Under the pieces are notes generated by a model. That model saw only the letters and a program-made list of their open reading frames with translations, had not been told where the DNA came from and searched no databases. This document shows, one piece after another, positions 20,909-33,542 of a stretch of 64,000 bases of DNA. This DNA comes from Brienomyrus brachyistius. Its lineage: Eukaryota > Chordata > Actinopteri > Osteoglossiformes > Mormyridae. The translations under genes were made by a program, and so were the position numbers. The stretch spans positions 21,684,682 through 21,748,681 of the forward strand of contig NC_064551.1 in the NCBI RefSeq assembly GCF_023856365.1, read 5' to 3'. Numbering within the stretch: position 1 is the first letter of the stretch; the number at the start of each line of letters is the position of its first letter.

Positions 20909-21882
20909 CACATCACAAGAGCCAGGGTTCTGCAGAAGAGACCTGGTCCAAACTTCAGGGTGATGCAGCAGCTTGGCCATGTCGAATCTATACTTTGTAC
21001 ACACTGCCTTCTGCTTTGCTCTCTTTAACTCTGTCCTTTAATAGGATCCCTTGTTATGCTCAATGCAAATACATGGCCAATCCCAACTGCTAGACCCAGT
21101 TCCTTGCCTCCATTACGATTTGCATTGCTGCATACACCTGCTGTCTGAGTCTGATCCGCCCACCCCCTTTAACACCCATCCCTTTAAGGGGAAGCGTGCC
21201 CCCCCGCTTCCCCTTTGTAATAATGTTGCAAACCCCAGCTTGTCTTTGGCACCCAGCTGGGAGTGATTTTGTTTGTGTTTGTTTTCATCCTTCCTCACAG
21301 GAAATAACAAGAGGGATGTTTTGTTCCTGTGCTATATTGTTTTGACTTTTATACGTATGACATGATATTATCTCTGCCTTATACTTGAAGGTCAAGCAAT
21401 CAATTATATTGACAAATCGATGGAGTCCAAACCGGCCGCTGGCTGGGAGGGTGCCCCAGGGCATCGATCGGCCATGTCTGCCGCTGCTCTCCGTCTGCAT
21501 CTTGGTCCCGTTTGCTGTTGGTTCTCCAGTGGCCAGCAGTGCCTGTTGTTCTATTCCCAACCACCCATGCTGAGCTGAAAGATCTCACTGAAAGATCGCA
21601 GTCCTGTGGAGCATTACGGTGGTTAGTCGCAGGGTAGGTTCTGCAAAAACAAGTTTCCCTGGCCGAAGGGGATCAGCTCGCTACTGTATACTGTAGGCAG
21701 CTTGTGGCATAGTCGAATATTTAATTCATGATTTTTTTTTTGTTAATATTGTGGGGGAGGCTTAGTTGCTTTGGTAAAAAGAAACCCAGGCACCTTTGCA
21801 GATGTGCAATATTCTGAAATTAAAACAGGACAATGGTGCCACCTAGTGGTGTTTAAAATTAATGACAGGTTGGCAAACCGGG

Positions 21883-22044
21883 GGCCTGTACTACGAATTG
21901 GGGTTACTGGCTTATTGGAGTAGCTTGTCAGATTTAGTCTGGGAAAAATTTAAGTGAACGAATGTAAAGGCCATTTAAACTGTGGTACCTTAAATCCGAA
22001 AAGTTACCCCGATAAGCCAGTAACCCCAATTCGTAGTACAGGCC
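21883..22044. mobile_element. 162-bp MITE with perfect 33-bp terminal inverted repeats
   Basis: Left arm 21883-21915 starts GGCCTGTACTACGAATTGGG; the right arm 22012-22044 is its exact reverse complement over 33 bp. The 96-bp interior has no coding potential. The perfect arms suggest a fairly young insertion. Transposase family not assigned and no target-site duplication identified. Confidence 0.9.
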
Positions 22045-22469
22045 ACTGGTCTTGGAGGGTCATGTGGTTAGCTAGGTCCCGTTCCAGTAGAGATTTTAAT
22101 TAACCTTGACTGAGATGTTGAGTTGAGGTCTGTTAGTTCAGCTATCATTTTTTTAAAATATTGTTACACCAAACAGAATTTTAAATTTGAGCTGTAGGAT
22201 TTAAATGATTTTACTTCCCATTTATCGATTTCCTTGAGTATCACTTCTGTCTCTGTTGTGATGTGTGTAATGTCTGTATTGTCTGCGATGTCGTTCTTAA
22301 TTAGGCCGTCACGTCCTTTTGATTCATGCCCTAATAACTGTTGTTTTGTCTCCTTGTGATCCTGTTCTTAACCGCTGTTCTGTGTCGTTCTGTCTCAACT
22401 CCCTTTTTGTCAGTCTGTGCTGCTTTTATTCATCTGCTTCAAATCCACTTGTAATGTTCCTATTAAGTC

Positions 22470-22515
22470 TTTGAGCACCGTAATGAGGTGCGCAATATAG
22501 GAATAAACTGAACTG
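22470..22515 (+). mobile_element. short retroelement 3'-tail fragment
   Basis: CTTTGAGCACCGTAATGAGG followed by TGCGCAATATAGGAATAAA resembles the 3' tails of many fish non-LTR elements (a small GCGC hairpin followed by ATATA-AATAAA). Fragment only. Confidence 0.4.
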
Positions 22516-24269
22516 AAATTAACGGTAACGTTTTCCACTCATTTGCATCCAGGAGAATCCATCCTCAGTCAGTTTGAGAACGTTAATTGGCTTCAACTAA
22601 GTCCAGCCAGGCAGATACCTTCAAAAACATACAAATGTCCAGCACTCGCGATGACAAGGTGTAGAGACTCCCATCAGCTTTTAGGCTTTTACTTATTTTC
22701 TCTTGGGGTGCTGATTAGACCACAGGCACTGTGATCCATGTCTCTATCAGAATTTAAGTAAAAGTCATTGCAACTTCCTCCTTTAAACACAACTGTTGCA
22801 CTGCCAGGAACTGATTGGCTAATTAATTGATAATGGGTGCAGGAAAATCACAATAATAGTTACAAAATTTTAAATACTAAATTTGCCCTCAATTATTTAA
22901 TTAGTTGAACTTTCCAGCATATCATTCAGTCATTCAATTCAGTAATTAATTTTTTTAAGGAGCTTAATTTTGCTAATCCTTTCACTATTCACGCAACTTA
23001 AAATGAAAATAAATCAGTAATGAACCTAATTTAGAATATTGGCCTTTTAGCGACCTCAGTTGTTGCTGGGTTAGGAACAGATATAAATAAATGTTAAGCA
23101 TAACTCATTTATTGTTGCTCGGTGTAACAGGAATGGGGAGAATCTGTAGTACCATATATTTTCTTTCATAATTACAGTTATTTGAAATGCGAGTTTGGTT
23201 TCACACGGCTGGAGAATGACTCTCAGGTCCGGCAGCCAGCTTCCCGAGCTATGGCTCACGCAGTGAATTTAATCTGCATCTCAGTCAAAGCCGATTAATT
23301 AAAAACTCCAGTGAGATGAAAGTCTGCCTCGTGGCTTGTGGCTCGAAAACCTGGGCTGGGCAAACTTTACGAGAAACAGCAGTTTGCTTTTCTGAAGCCA
23401 TTAAGTCAAAAAGTTAATTTAATTATCGGGAATGTAAAGTTTAAACCTGACATGTCATTTCTTTCTTCACCCTCATCATCAGAGCCCGCCGTCTGTCTGT
23501 CTCTCTTCCTAGTGCTGCAGGGGGGGGGGGGGGCAGCTGACACGCTCTGCTCCGCTTTATGCCCCTGTGGGTTCGCTTCCTTAGTCATGCCGCAGAGTCG
23601 CACGGCACCCGGCACGAGAGCCAAACAGCCCCCTGGCACCCACGTACTTGCAGGCCTACGGGTCAGTCTGCGCTTGTCCTCCGTTTTGGCAGAATGCTGG
23701 CAGTTATTGGCACCTCCGTCGGAGCATTGCTCACACTCAGATGTGTGCCATGCGCTGTGCTTCGACGGCCAGCCTGCAGCTGGAAGGAGAGAAGGGTGAC
23801 GTCGTCTGCAATTCGCCTCGCTCTCCCCTATTAGTCATCTAGTCTGCATTGACATACATGGCCATTTCCTTCAGGGGTGCTGTGCTGGTCGTGGCATTCC
23901 ATGTTTCACACGGTGCGAGGAGCAGAAGTGGGATGCCTTCTCATGAAGGCCAGGCTGTGTCTCGTAAGCATTACGTATCTGGGCGCTAGCTATTGGCTGC
24001 TGGATTCTGCTCCCCTGATGATGGAGTCGCGGCACCAGTGGACACCGAATCTAAGCGGCCCCGAGGCCTTTCGCTACACGCTGGCCGGCTGAGATCTTCG
24101 TGAAGGCAGCCTCCCTAGCAGGAAGGGTCATTAGGACTCACTGCCTCAGCACTGACTGTCCAGCTGGTGCAGCCTGGCCACATGGGCACAGAGGTAACCA
24201 AAGCTGCAGCTGGGTACAGGTTTGGCTTGGGGATCCTGGCGATGATCCTGCTGATATCTCTAATGCCTT

Positions 24270-24445
24270 GCAAATTTCATTTATTCTTATTAATTTCACA
24301 TTTATTGAGCAGATGTTTCTGTCTAAAGTGAGATACAACTGAGGAAAGCTTGGGACCTCGTTGGGACTATGATTACTCTGCCAGCGACAGGATTTGAACC
24401 CACAACCTTGTGAACACTCACTGTGAACCTGCTACCCATTACACA
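24270..24445 (-). mobile_element. degenerate tRNA-derived SINE
   Basis: Contains GGATTTGAACCCACAAC, a reversed B-box, and upstream CATTTATTGAGCAGATGTTT, close to the widely shared fish SINE/LINE tail that reads AGCAGACGCTTTTATCC. Borders approximate. Confidence 0.6.
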
Positions 24446-25425
24446 TCTGACCCCTGTCCCTGCCCAGCCCTAGCCAAAGGGGTCCCATTCCAACCGATCT
24501 TCACCCCTGTCCTTGCAGAGTGCTGACCAGAGGTGTGACAATGCAAACATGCCTGCCGTTCTTTGCGTCTCTGCAATTCAATAAAAGGCACTATTTGCCC
24601 TGCCTGCCACAGACCTCGAGGAGGGTATTTTCAGCTTCTTTAGGCTCGAGGTGTGTCTTTCTGGCCAACCGCGTCCCCAAAAACATGCCGTCCTGAGGTC
24701 CCCTTGGTGACATGGGATGGCGTGAAATGGGCAAGAATAAGAAGAAATCAAGCAAATACATGCATCTCTCTATTTCCCTGCTTGTAAGAATCTCAGTTCA
24801 AATTTCCAAGAATTAAATATGAAGCTCTTTATTTGCAGCCAAATACAGCATTTGCATAAAACTACTTCCCTGCTGTCAGTTTCTGAAAATGGCAGACTTC
24901 AGCATATTTACATCACGGTGAGAATGGAGTGATCTACGTAAGAGAAGCACGTCTTTGATTGTGATGTGCCTCCCATGATAACGTGTCAGCAATGATGGGA
25001 TTAGATTTGTGGTGCTATAGCTATTTTGCGGAGAATTTATAGTACTGTTTGTCTGTTAAAGATGGCTGTCCTCCTTTTTGCTGTGTTGCATGAGTGGATA
25101 GTAGTGACAGATGATGGAAAATGTACTTAGATTGGGGGACTCTGCCAAGTCAGCAGGGTTCTGGACCGCAAAGTGTACGCCAGTCCGTGAGCTGGGGGAA
25201 CCACGTGCTTAGGCGTGCTGGGGGAACCAACCGTTGATTATTTACACGAAACAGCACTAGACATTTTAGCAATTTAGTTAATGTACATTGTTCCCAACCT
25301 TCTTATGTCCAGTTTGCTACAGTGGGGGGGTCCGACAAACATTTTCTGGCAAGATCCATGTGGGGGTGGGGGGAGGGGGGGGAGATACAAATTGTGTATT
25401 CTCACGAATTATGGTCACACCCACA

Positions 25426-25626
25426 CTCTAAATCAGGGCTATTCAAATCACGGTCCTCAAAGTCTGATCCTCCTTTGGTTTTCCAGCCTTCCTTTACCTG
25501 CGAGTCAGGTGTGAAGCCTCTGGCCAATCAGAATCAGTAATTATAAATTATAAAAACTACCTGGGAGGACTGAAAACAAGGCCTGGATTTGGATTTGAGG
25601 TTCAGATTTGAAAAGCCCTGCTCTAG
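25426..25626. mobile_element. hairpin-type MITE with about 60-bp imperfect inverted arms
   Basis: Left end CTCTAAATCAGGGCTATTCA, right end GAAAAGCCCTGCTCTAG. The arms are inverted copies over about 60 bp with mismatches. CTCTA occurs at both borders and may be the target-site duplication. Confidence 0.72.
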
Positions 25627-26130
25627 TGTGACCAACACCTGGCCATTCATTGACTCCAACCAGCCTGCCACGTTACAGGGCAAACTTGGAAAGATGGACG
25701 AGATACAGGTCCCAGTGCATCCAACACGCTGGATGAATGTTGCTTGTCTGTGTGAGTAGAGCCTGTTTCCTGAGAAGCAAAGACGATGTCGGACGCTGGT
25801 AGGGATGATATAGCCAGAGCTTTGCAGCATTAATCCTGCCTGCTGGGGGTGTCACAGTGAGTAGGCTAGAATCCTGAATGTGGGGGCACCAACTGAGGCA
25901 GGAGCAACACAAAGAAGCACACCTGTCGGCATACTGTCCCATGTTTAAATGCAGGTGTGTCCGAGCGGATCGCTGTCCCTGCAGACGGAACAGGTGACAG
26001 CGTCATCTTAATGTCACTGCCCTCGTCCAACTGAAGCTGCTTAGCCGCGGTCTTGTGCTGAAGCTCGTCGTCAAGCTTGCAGCTGAGAAACCCTTTTCTC
26101 AGCCACTTTTAATGAGATTATGCATGATCA

Positions 26131-26309
26131 CACTAGATCGCCGTTTCTCAACCCGATCCTCCGGGGACCCAGAGTCGGTCAATGTTTTTGCTCCCTCCGA
26201 GCTCCCTGCCAGGCAATTCACATTTTTGCTACTGGGAAGTGGGAGTGAGCAAAAACATGGATTGTCTTTGGGTCCCCCGAGGACTGGAATAGGAAACACT
26301 GCACTAGAT
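26131..26309. mobile_element. hairpin-type MITE with about 80-bp imperfect inverted arms
   Basis: Left arm CACTAGATCGCCGTTTCTCA...TTTTTGCTCCCTCC; the right arm reads back as its inverted copy (GGGAGTGAGCAAAAACATGG...CACTGCACTAGAT). CACTAGAT lies at both borders. The unit could fold into one long hairpin. Confidence 0.78.
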
Positions 26310-27533
26310 TAAAGCCATTCATTATCTAATGGAGGACATCTGTTTCTGGTGTCTGGGGATTCACTAATGACAAATGTATATACATATAGCATACTGAAAA
26401 TATCCACATTTTTATAGGGACATTACCAAGTATTACATGGATTATTTATTTGTTTAATAAATGCCTTCACCTAAAGATGAAAGTCTGCTTACAGTTACAG
26501 GGTGGTTGTATTTTGACTGGCATCTCTTCCAAGGTCTTGTACCCTGTGCTTCTCGGAATGGCCTCCAAGCTCACTGTAGACCCTGAAAATGATAAGAGCT
26601 TATGGAAAATGGATGAATGGATGGCATATTCAGAAGCTTGAATCAATCTTGCAAGTCTTCTCCTGGGCTTTGAACGCTCACCGTTTGGTCAGAAAAACAG
26701 TTTCTCGAACTCTGTACCATGGACAGACCCTCTGCATTTTAACTCAAGCAGGAGAGAGAAATTTTGCTGCAGCTTTGCAGTTAACATAATCTGGGAAATC
26801 AGAAAAAAAATATGTAATTATGCAGCGAGTTCAGTTATCACTGTGACCTCAAGGTGAGATTGCAAAATGTACAATACGTGGGATAAGGAGTGAAAATGAA
26901 CACACAGAACTCCAGCCATCTTCAATCCACATACCCTGGACGGGGTCCTGGAGGGACGGAGCCTGTCACTGGCAGTACAGGGTTCACAGCTGCACTGCAC
27001 ATTTATTACAGCCCACTTCCTATAACTATCTTTGCGGTGCTGGAACCCATGTGATACGAGGACATCATGAAAACTCCACATACACAGGAGAGAAGGTCTG
27101 AACTTCCAGCCATGGAGGTGTGAATGGATAGTGCTACCCAGTGAGCTGCCATGCCATCCTAACCACTAGAACTGCCTGATGTTGGTTACTGACATGTTAT
27201 GACTTTGGATCCACTTAAACAAATGGCAGCTGACACGGGTAGATGAACTTTGATAGTGGAACCTAAGGAGAATGAGGTCACACAATTTGTAAATGTGTAT
27301 ACGTGTGTCAGCATCTATTGGATAGTGGTCCAGTATGCCGTTTCCTTCTGAGTGATTGTGTGTGACACTAAGACAAAGATTAAAGAGAAGGCAGGTTTTA
27401 CCGCAGTAATGTGACTCCTCTGCCCCATCCCCCTTTCCCCTGGAAGGAGATGAAAGCTGGACGGCACCCCAGTTCTCCAGGCTAAAAAAAAAGGTGCTGA
27501 TCAGGTCAACCCTACATCAGCCTTGAGGCCGTT

Positions 27534-27551
27534 CCCCCCCCCCCCCCCCCC
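27534..27551. repeat. poly-C tract (18 C)
   Basis: Uninterrupted run of 18 C, equivalent to G18 on the minus strand. Confidence 0.95.
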
Positions 27552-27589
27552 AAATGTACCTGGAGAATACCAGACTAGGTCAGGAATCA

Positions 27590-27950
27590 CACGTTAGGCA
27601 AGAGGTCTTACAAACTGTCACAGCTTCACTCCCAAGCACGCTGTCCATCTACCTACCCTCGTTGACAAACAAAAGACTTTACAGAACACCACGGCTTCCT
27701 TGTCAGACGTGAGGTGTCACAGATCGCCACAGCTTCAGATTCACAGCTTCGCTCTCAAACGTGGCGTTGAGCAGACTGCCATCTTCAGCGTCAAACACAA
27801 AGCCTTACGAACTGCTACTGACAGGCACAAGGTCTTGTGGACCAGAAAAACTTCAGGCTCGCAGCTTCACTGTGAGGTGTGAGATCACTTACTGTACAGA
27901 TGGTCACAGCCTCACTGTCATAACTTCTCCCTTGGAGCTTAATAGGGTCA
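27590..27950. repeat. degenerate repeats of a CACAGCTTCACT-like word
   Basis: Variants of GTCACAGCTTCACTC, GCCACAGCTTCAGA, CACAGCTTCGCTC and GTCACAGCCTCACTG recur at irregular spacing. Probably an old tandem array or part of a retroelement next to the LTR. Confidence 0.45.
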
Positions 27951-28006
27951 AAGAGAAGAATCAGATGCAAAATTTGATCGAAGGACAAATGGAACAAACG
28001 CAAGTA

Positions 28007-28734
28007 TGTCATGGAGGGCCATAACGGATGGTTAATCAAAAGTGTGGCTTATGAAGAATGGGGATTTAATGTTAAATGGAACTCTCAAAAACCAGAAACC
28101 AAAGGAACCACGAGGGGTAGAAACAAGCAGGAACTAAATGCACGGCAACGCAGAGGAAGCACAAGTAAGAACCACCTACGAGCACCAATTCAACAGCTAC
28201 ACCATCAGGAAACACAGAAAATTAATGCATTGACCGAAGATAAAAAGAGTGAAGGCAGGTACTTAAATACACAGGTAACAAGGGAGAGATGAGAGACAGA
28301 TGTGGGTCATTACTTATTACACACAAACACTAGAGACTAAGGGAAACAAAGAACAGGTGAGGGTAATTAACAGGAACTAGGAAGTGAATAGAAGTGAAAC
28401 AAAACACTCCTACAAAACCAGACACAGGCAGGGATAACCAGAAACAAGGGTACACAAATGACAACCTATGCTGAAATACAAGGGCATAACTAGGGGGGGA
28501 AAAAATCAAAACTCAAAATGACTAATAAAGTTGAGGTCAGTCTCTGGTCAGCCTTAAACTCATGATGGTAGGGAAAGCACCATTCTCAGCCCATTCAACC
28601 ACACAGCAGCCCAGGTAACAGGGGAACACACTAGGAACTGGAAAAGCTACCAAGAACCAAAAAGAACAGGATGGCCAGCAACACGTGCTAGCCAAACCGG
28701 GAAACGACAGACATTGCAGGGACAGATCCTGACA
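28007..28734 (-). mobile_element. solo LTR of a Gypsy-like retrotransposon, about 728 bp
   Basis: Read on the minus strand it starts TGTCAGGATCTGTCCCTGCA and ends ...GGCCCTCCATGACA, i.e. TGTCA...TGACA ends. It contains a TATA-like GTGTATTTAAGTACCTG and is rich in T and CTTGTT words, as fish LTRs are. No primer-binding site, polypurine tract or second LTR is visible beside it, so it looks like a solo LTR. No target-site duplication identified. Confidence 0.6.
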
Positions 28735-30782
28735 TGTTGTGGTTCGACTTTTGCCATAACATGTCCAAAAAAAAGAAACATCCCAGAACATTTCATAGTA
28801 TTTTTAATTCAATATCAGTAATGATTTAAACGCTTATTTTACTTGTAAGCTCAAGACAAGATGACGTATTAATATATTCAGTGTGTTCTAGTGCCAAGGT
28901 TGAATGAAAGGTGTAAAGGCTGGCTTTTGAAGCAAATAATTAATCTAGTTGCTCATTTGAAGATAGATTATGTGTCTTTCTGATCGTCACTAATGCGTTT
29001 CTCTCCAGGAAGTGAAGATTGACAGGTGTCTGTCTGGGAAATCAGACATGAGTCAGCTGGCAGACCAAATGGCCAGACAACCAAACACCGCCCCCCCACC
29101 CAAGCGGAGGTTTATAATGACTAACGCGGGTGGGGATAAGAGTCTCCGGTCATAATGTCTGTTCCTCCATTGTTTGGGCCCTGGAACTGCGAGTTGGACC
29201 CTGATAATCACCAGGACCTGTCTGAGACTGGCACTGGGCTGCAGCCATATCTGGCTACCGATTTACTGTTGGTATAATCAGTGCAGTGGAGGTCTGGTCA
29301 GGGTCTGCAGTGAGAAGTGCAGGTATAATCACACCTATTCCCTGTAGTCTGTGGCATTTTACAAGAGCACCATCACAGGACATTAATTTAGTGAAGGAGA
29401 GGAGTAATTATTTGTTAATAAAAACACAACTGCTTCTTATTTTAGATTGCATTTAGCCCAACTGAAGACAATTTTATTATTCTGTTTAAAGCAGAACTAA
29501 CAACCAAAAACTGGTGCTGGTCACCGGTGACTAACAAATGTTCCTTTATAAAAGTGTTTACATATCAACCATGATTTGGCTTAAGTGCAGATCTCAACCA
29601 ATGTGCCACTCATGAGCATCAAGTGCACCGTCTGAATGCAATCAGACCTACACCCAGCTGTACAGAACAGTGTTTTCCAAACCTAGTCCTTTCCTAGTCT
29701 TGTTCCCAGACTGGTGCAGAGCTGTCTAGTCCTGGTCCTTTTGTAATCCTCTTCTCACTCCTGATCACAGATCTGTGGTCCTTGTCCATAATTTAGCTCA
29801 CACACAACCCCACGGCCCTCATCGTGTTTACTCGCTGACGTCAACATTACCTCTTTGTTCCTTTTAAGAATCTCTAATTTGTTTTTTCATCATTAATCTG
29901 GTGAAATGCGTAACTTTAGTAGTAACTCAAGCAGTTGCCGCTCAAAAAGGTTCTGAAAGAGAGGAGAAGATACATCCACCAGAGATGGGACAGTAGTAGG
30001 GAAGACCCCCCTCACAGGTAAGGGGCAGATGTTGAACTCTGCAGCACGCCCGTCTGTACTCACTGATCACACTTGTTTCACAGCCTCGCAGACCCTTGGG
30101 TGAAAAGCAGGCCTTGTGGATCACAGTTCCACCCAAAATGCGATCGCATGTTACTTACCGAAGGAGAGAAGGTGGAACACCTTGCTCTGGGAATATTTTG
30201 GCCATGCTACGGGGCTGACATGACGACAGTGCAGTCCGCCCCCAAAGGGATCTGCTGCTGCACAAGCACACATGATCCCCCTGTCTCTACAGCTGAACCC
30301 TTTCCCCATACATATACACCTCCTCCGTTAAAGTGCACCTCCTTGAATAGCACAAACCAGCAGGAAAGGCTGCTGCACTGTTTCACAAGTCTAGAAATGT
30401 CCACAACCCTGGGGTTTGATAACTAATAGAAGACCTCAGGATTGGGGTTTGTGCCTTCATGGGGTTTCTTACAAGGTAAGAATCCTACACAAACGGCCAA
30501 AGCCCAGGCAATGTGATCTGTTCCTTTGGTGTAAGTTCACAGCCACACCAGAAGCCCTCTCACGTCGCTGTGACATTGTCAGTGTCCTTCGCATGTTCTT
30601 TCACGTCAGGATTAACTGAGTCCTGTTAAGTCAGTCATTTCAATACAATTCAATTGTTTAACCCAGGGGGATACTGCCAACTTTGCTGATTCCCCGCAAT
30701 TCTTCCTTCAAACCAACACCAATTATATTTTTTTACTCTGGAGCTACGAGGAGGAAAAAAAGAACAATTGTCGTTTTTGCGC

Positions 30783-30832
30783 GCGTGCGTGTGTGTGTGT
30801 TTCTGTGTGTGCGTGTGTGTGTGTGTGTGTTT
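30783..30832. repeat. (GT)n microsatellite
   Basis: Interrupted GT/GC repeat of about 50 bp. Confidence 0.9.
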
Positions 30833-32635
30833 CATTCTTGGAAACACTCTAGCAAACAGAATAAGCAATCTGGCATCTTTCTCACGCCCTGCAAAAAACA
30901 GCCACTGCTGAATGTTCCAAAAAATAGAGAAATATGGTAACTGCTAGTCATTAAAAAAACCGATCGGGGATTGGACTTGCGTCCCAGTGACTGCCTGTGA
31001 TGTGCCGTTGATTGCATTACAGCCATTACATACATAGAACGCATTTTACAAACATGTAATTCTGCTGGAGTGTGGATTTCCACTAAGGGCGACCGTGTAA
31101 ATATATCTGCAGCGTTATTTATAGCGATTTCCCTTGCAGATGTCAGACCGTGTCAGGTGAAGGGTGTCATTTTTTAAGACGGGTGTCCCCACCAAGCCAT
31201 CACAGATGTGAACAGCATGCCCCCGGGCCCAGACAGAGGCGTCCTTCCAGGATTCACGATGCCTTCAGTAGCTGACCCCGGGTCAGTATTAAAGTTAAGC
31301 CAAACGCCCGGTAGGGATAATGAGCTGATCCAGAATCACTCGCCAAAGAAATCAGCAAGTAAGAGGACCCCCTGCAGGGGAGAGGTATCCATCCAGCCAG
31401 AGACAGCACATGGACACCTACACAGGGACAAGCCACGTCCTCGTGCACCTAGATGGATCCACGAAGTGACGTGCGTGCGGGTCTTCACTTGCACGCCCAC
31501 AAGTGAGCATGGAGATGCGGAGATATCTAAACGCGTACAGCTACCCACACACAGCACAGCTTCTCACCAGCACATCTACACGCAGACAGACTCGCGCACC
31601 TACAAAAATACACCTAAAGCACACCTACACGGCTCTGTAGCAGCTCTGTCTGTTTCGGGCTGCCCGGGGGGAGGGGGGGGGGGGGTGCCTGCAGGGTTAT
31701 TAGGATGCAGTGTGCATTTTTGGACCAGTTACTTGTTCCTGCCTCAACAACATCTTAAGTTACAACACCTCCGTTAGCGTGATACAGCAGTATGCAGAAA
31801 CGCCGATGCCTAGTCGATTACAAAACAAGATTAAAATGGGGTTGTTAAGAAGCAGTGCAAGAATCTATGTCCGGTTTGTACTGGTAACGGATAAGATTAA
31901 CCGTGTGCCGAAAACAAATAACAAATGGACTCAAATGATGGCAGTCACAGCGCAATGTCTTAAAATGTCGCCTATGATAGTGGACAATCATTGTATTTGC
32001 ATGATGTGAGGTCTTCTGATTACAGTAACTGGCCTGGGGGGTGAGTTTCTGAATCATATGCCTATAAAACTACCTATAAATACGCAGAATTGGATTATAA
32101 TTCAATAGCAGGCCACTTACAGGTTGTCCTTTGTCTTCCAAACTCGGACACCATGGCAATATCTGCATGCATTTATAGTAATTAAACTTATTATGCTGGA
32201 GAATTATTGTTTAATTCAATTATGTTTATTTTAGTAGACTCCTCCCCTCCTGATCGCACCAAAGCACTTAACATATAATCCCGCATCAACAATTACAGTC
32301 AGATGTGGAGCGATTCATATTGTGAACAGCAGGCAGACACAAAAGCGAGTAACTTTTTTAAGGTGTTGTGTAAAAAGACAATTAAACAAATGTTCATTGC
32401 TTACACAGTTTTCTCATAATAATGTGAAATCATGTTGATACTCTTTCCAGACACAAATTGCTGTTTTAATGTGCCATTAAAAAATTTCTTGAGAAATAGT
32501 TCAATTTATCCAGTAACTACTGTACTAAAACCAGCTATAGACATTTTAGAACTGTTTATTCATTATAATGTATAATTCAGTAGATTTGCTGAAATGTCTT
32601 TTTAACTCCTTGCTGTAATAACTCTACACGCGTGT

Positions 32636-32830
32636 TGTGTGGCTCTACAGATTAGAGACCAGTGTCCATGTCCGGAAGGTCATTGGTTTGAATCCTGTGA
32701 CCAGCAGAAGTGTGAGATCACAATCATATCTCTGTTCTTGAGTGAAAAAACTGCTTGAGAGGTGTTGGATAGGTGCCTGGGCTCTGACTCTGGGCCAGTT
32801 CCTGGCTTGTGGAAGAAGTGATCATCAATT
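32636..32830 (+). mobile_element. degenerate tRNA-derived SINE
   Basis: A-box-like TGGCTCTACAGATTAGAGAC and B-box-like GGTTTGAATCC, spaced as in a tRNA, followed by a SINE-like body (GTTCTTGAGTGAAAAAACTG). The tRNA part cannot fold as a functional tRNA. Confidence 0.55.
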
Positions 32831-32856
32831 TTCTTGGTAGAGGGTCTTCCAAGTAA

Positions 32857-33013
32857 AACTTTGCCTAGGTCCCCTAAAAGGGGACATCCCTGCTTTTAGC
32901 CCAAAGTTTGCCTAAATCCCCTGAAAGGATAGAACCGGCCCTACTTATAGCCCAAACTTTGCCTAGATCCCCTGAAAGGATAGAACCTTCCCTGCTTTTA
33001 GACTGAACTTTGC
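32857..33013. repeat. about 50-bp tandem repeat, 3 copies
   Basis: AAACTTTGCCTAG(G/A)TCCCCT-like starts at 32857, 32903, 32954 and a partial at 33005, each followed by GAAAGGATAGAACC- and CTTTTAG-like words. Confidence 0.85.
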
Positions 33014-33526
33014 TTTCAGTTATATATTTTTGTGTGATAGGAGAGTAAGATAAGGTATGTGAGTAAAGATTCCTTATTTATCTCTTCTGGTAAAAACAGC
33101 AAATAAATATCGTCTCCTAAATTACAGTCCCTCCTGATCTAATCTCCTGAACTAAGTAAAGACTTTGTTGACTGAATTTAACGGTGATACAGTATTTATG
33201 GTAAGAGCATTAATACCTTTTACACAGTACAGCCAGGAACCCTAAAGAACATCTGAACGTCCTCTAAGAAGAAAGCTCACCCTCAGTTGTCTGTCCTCTG
33301 CGTTAGCTGGGGTGCCCTGTACGACGACAAGGGCAATTAACCAGAGAGTGAAACCTGAGCTTCCTGAGGGTCAGGAAGGTCAGAGCAAGGTCAGTGAAAG
33401 GTCAGGTCCAGTGAGACGCCCGCGCTGTGTGAAAAAGCACGCTTGGCTCTTTGGAGCGGGTTTGCAGAAAATTGCAACCAACTCACGTTGGTTGAGGATT
33501 GATTGCAGGGCCATTAATGGGTTGCA

Positions 33527-33542
33527 CCCCCCCCCCCCCCCC
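33527..33542. repeat. poly-C tract (16 C)
   Basis: Uninterrupted run of 16 C in the intergenic region. Confidence 0.95.

Noticed and set aside
22502..22507. AATAAA as adgb polyadenylation signal
   Set aside because: It is 1.6 kb past the stop and part of a retroelement-like tail, so it is not a convincing signal for this gene.
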